Source: Arenicola marina (taxonomy: Eukaryota > Annelida > Polychaeta > Arenicolidae). Taken from it: a stretch of 64,000 nt of DNA. Positions within the stretch are counted from its first letter, which is position 1. Each line of letters opens with the position of its first letter. The stretch covers positions 18,441,971 through 18,505,970 of the forward strand of contig OZ025257.1 of the NCBI GenBank assembly GCA_964019135.1. Reading direction: 5' to 3'. Shown here in pieces: positions 63,796 to 64,000 of the stretch. The notes beneath the pieces were generated by a model, which worked only from the letters and a program-made list of their open reading frames with translations, was not told where the DNA came from and made no database searches. Both the position numbers and the translations under genes were made by a program.

Positions 63796-64000
63796 CCAGA
63801 GGGCGCCAAGATCCAGAAAGAACCATTCACCAGAGGGCGTTAGGATGGAAGATGAACCATTCACCAGAGGGCGCTAGGATCCAAGATGAACCATTCACCA
63901 GAGGGCGCTAGGATCCAAGATGAACCATTCACCAGAGGGCGCTAGGATGGAAGATGAACCATTCACCAGAGGGCGCTAGGATGGAAGATGAACCATTCAC
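63796..64000 (+). promoter_or_regulatory. 34-bp tandem array of CTCF-like motifs, runs off the window
   Basis: The CCAGAGGGCG core lies at 63796, 63830, 63864, 63898, 63932 and 63966, exactly 34 bp apart. The unit is ACCATTCACCAGAGGGCGCT followed by AGGATGGAAGATGA. CACCAGAGGGCGCTA is close to the animal CTCF consensus (CCACNAGGGGGCGCTA type). Variation is concentrated outside the core (GATCC/GATGG), though unit 2 has GCGTTAG. The array continues past 64000. Confidence 0.5.

Overview
The window looks like nuclear DNA of an invertebrate animal, most likely a marine lophotrochozoan such as a mollusc, although the species cannot be fixed from sequence alone. The reasons are spliced GT-AG exons of a metazoan-specific gene, tRNA-derived SINEs, short foldback DNA elements, very heavy minisatellite content and a round 200-N scaffold gap (54741-54940). 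Roughly a third of the window is tandem repeat by eye.

Left part (about 0.7-11.8 kb, minus strand): one recognisable gene, an ANKRD11/ANKRD12-type ankyrin-repeat nuclear co-regulator. Seven exons (11707-11836, 10878-11105, 8747-8929, 8295-8437, 7428-7695, 1350-4907, 717-988) have canonical splice sites and phases that join without a break into 1594 codons. The visible protein has a conserved PLSERQQ block, about four ankyrin repeats, a very long low-complexity Ser/Gly/Gln-rich central exon and the start of the conserved C-terminal region. The 3' end of the gene lies beyond the left edge. The first coding exon is not firmly placed; 17473-17541 is a weak candidate with a pair of CRE sites upstream. 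The introns carry SINEs, 30-bp and 22-bp arrays, a GC-rich minisatellite and a 32-bp array.

Middle part (12-36 kb): no firm gene. It holds foldback elements (16871-17139, 20618-21031), an inverted pair around a 34-bp array (19241-19570), a 3.3-kb 53-bp minisatellite (23.3-26.7 kb) next to an exon-like stretch of unknown identity (26677-26833), a 42-bp array and then a 31-bp array that puts six perfect TGACGTCA sites at exact 31-bp spacing (28506-28668), and many G- or C-rich simple tracts.

36.1-50.6 kb is one uninterrupted satellite of about 240 copies of a 60-bp monomer. The monomer is itself an old dimer and is organised locally into higher-order repeats.

Right part (50.6-64 kb): the scaffold gap, further minisatellites (43, 23, 28, 25 and about 16 bp), a second copy of the foldback family seen in the ANKRD11/12 intron, and at the extreme right a 34-bp array whose every unit carries a CTCF-like CCAGAGGGCG core. 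No gene is supported there.
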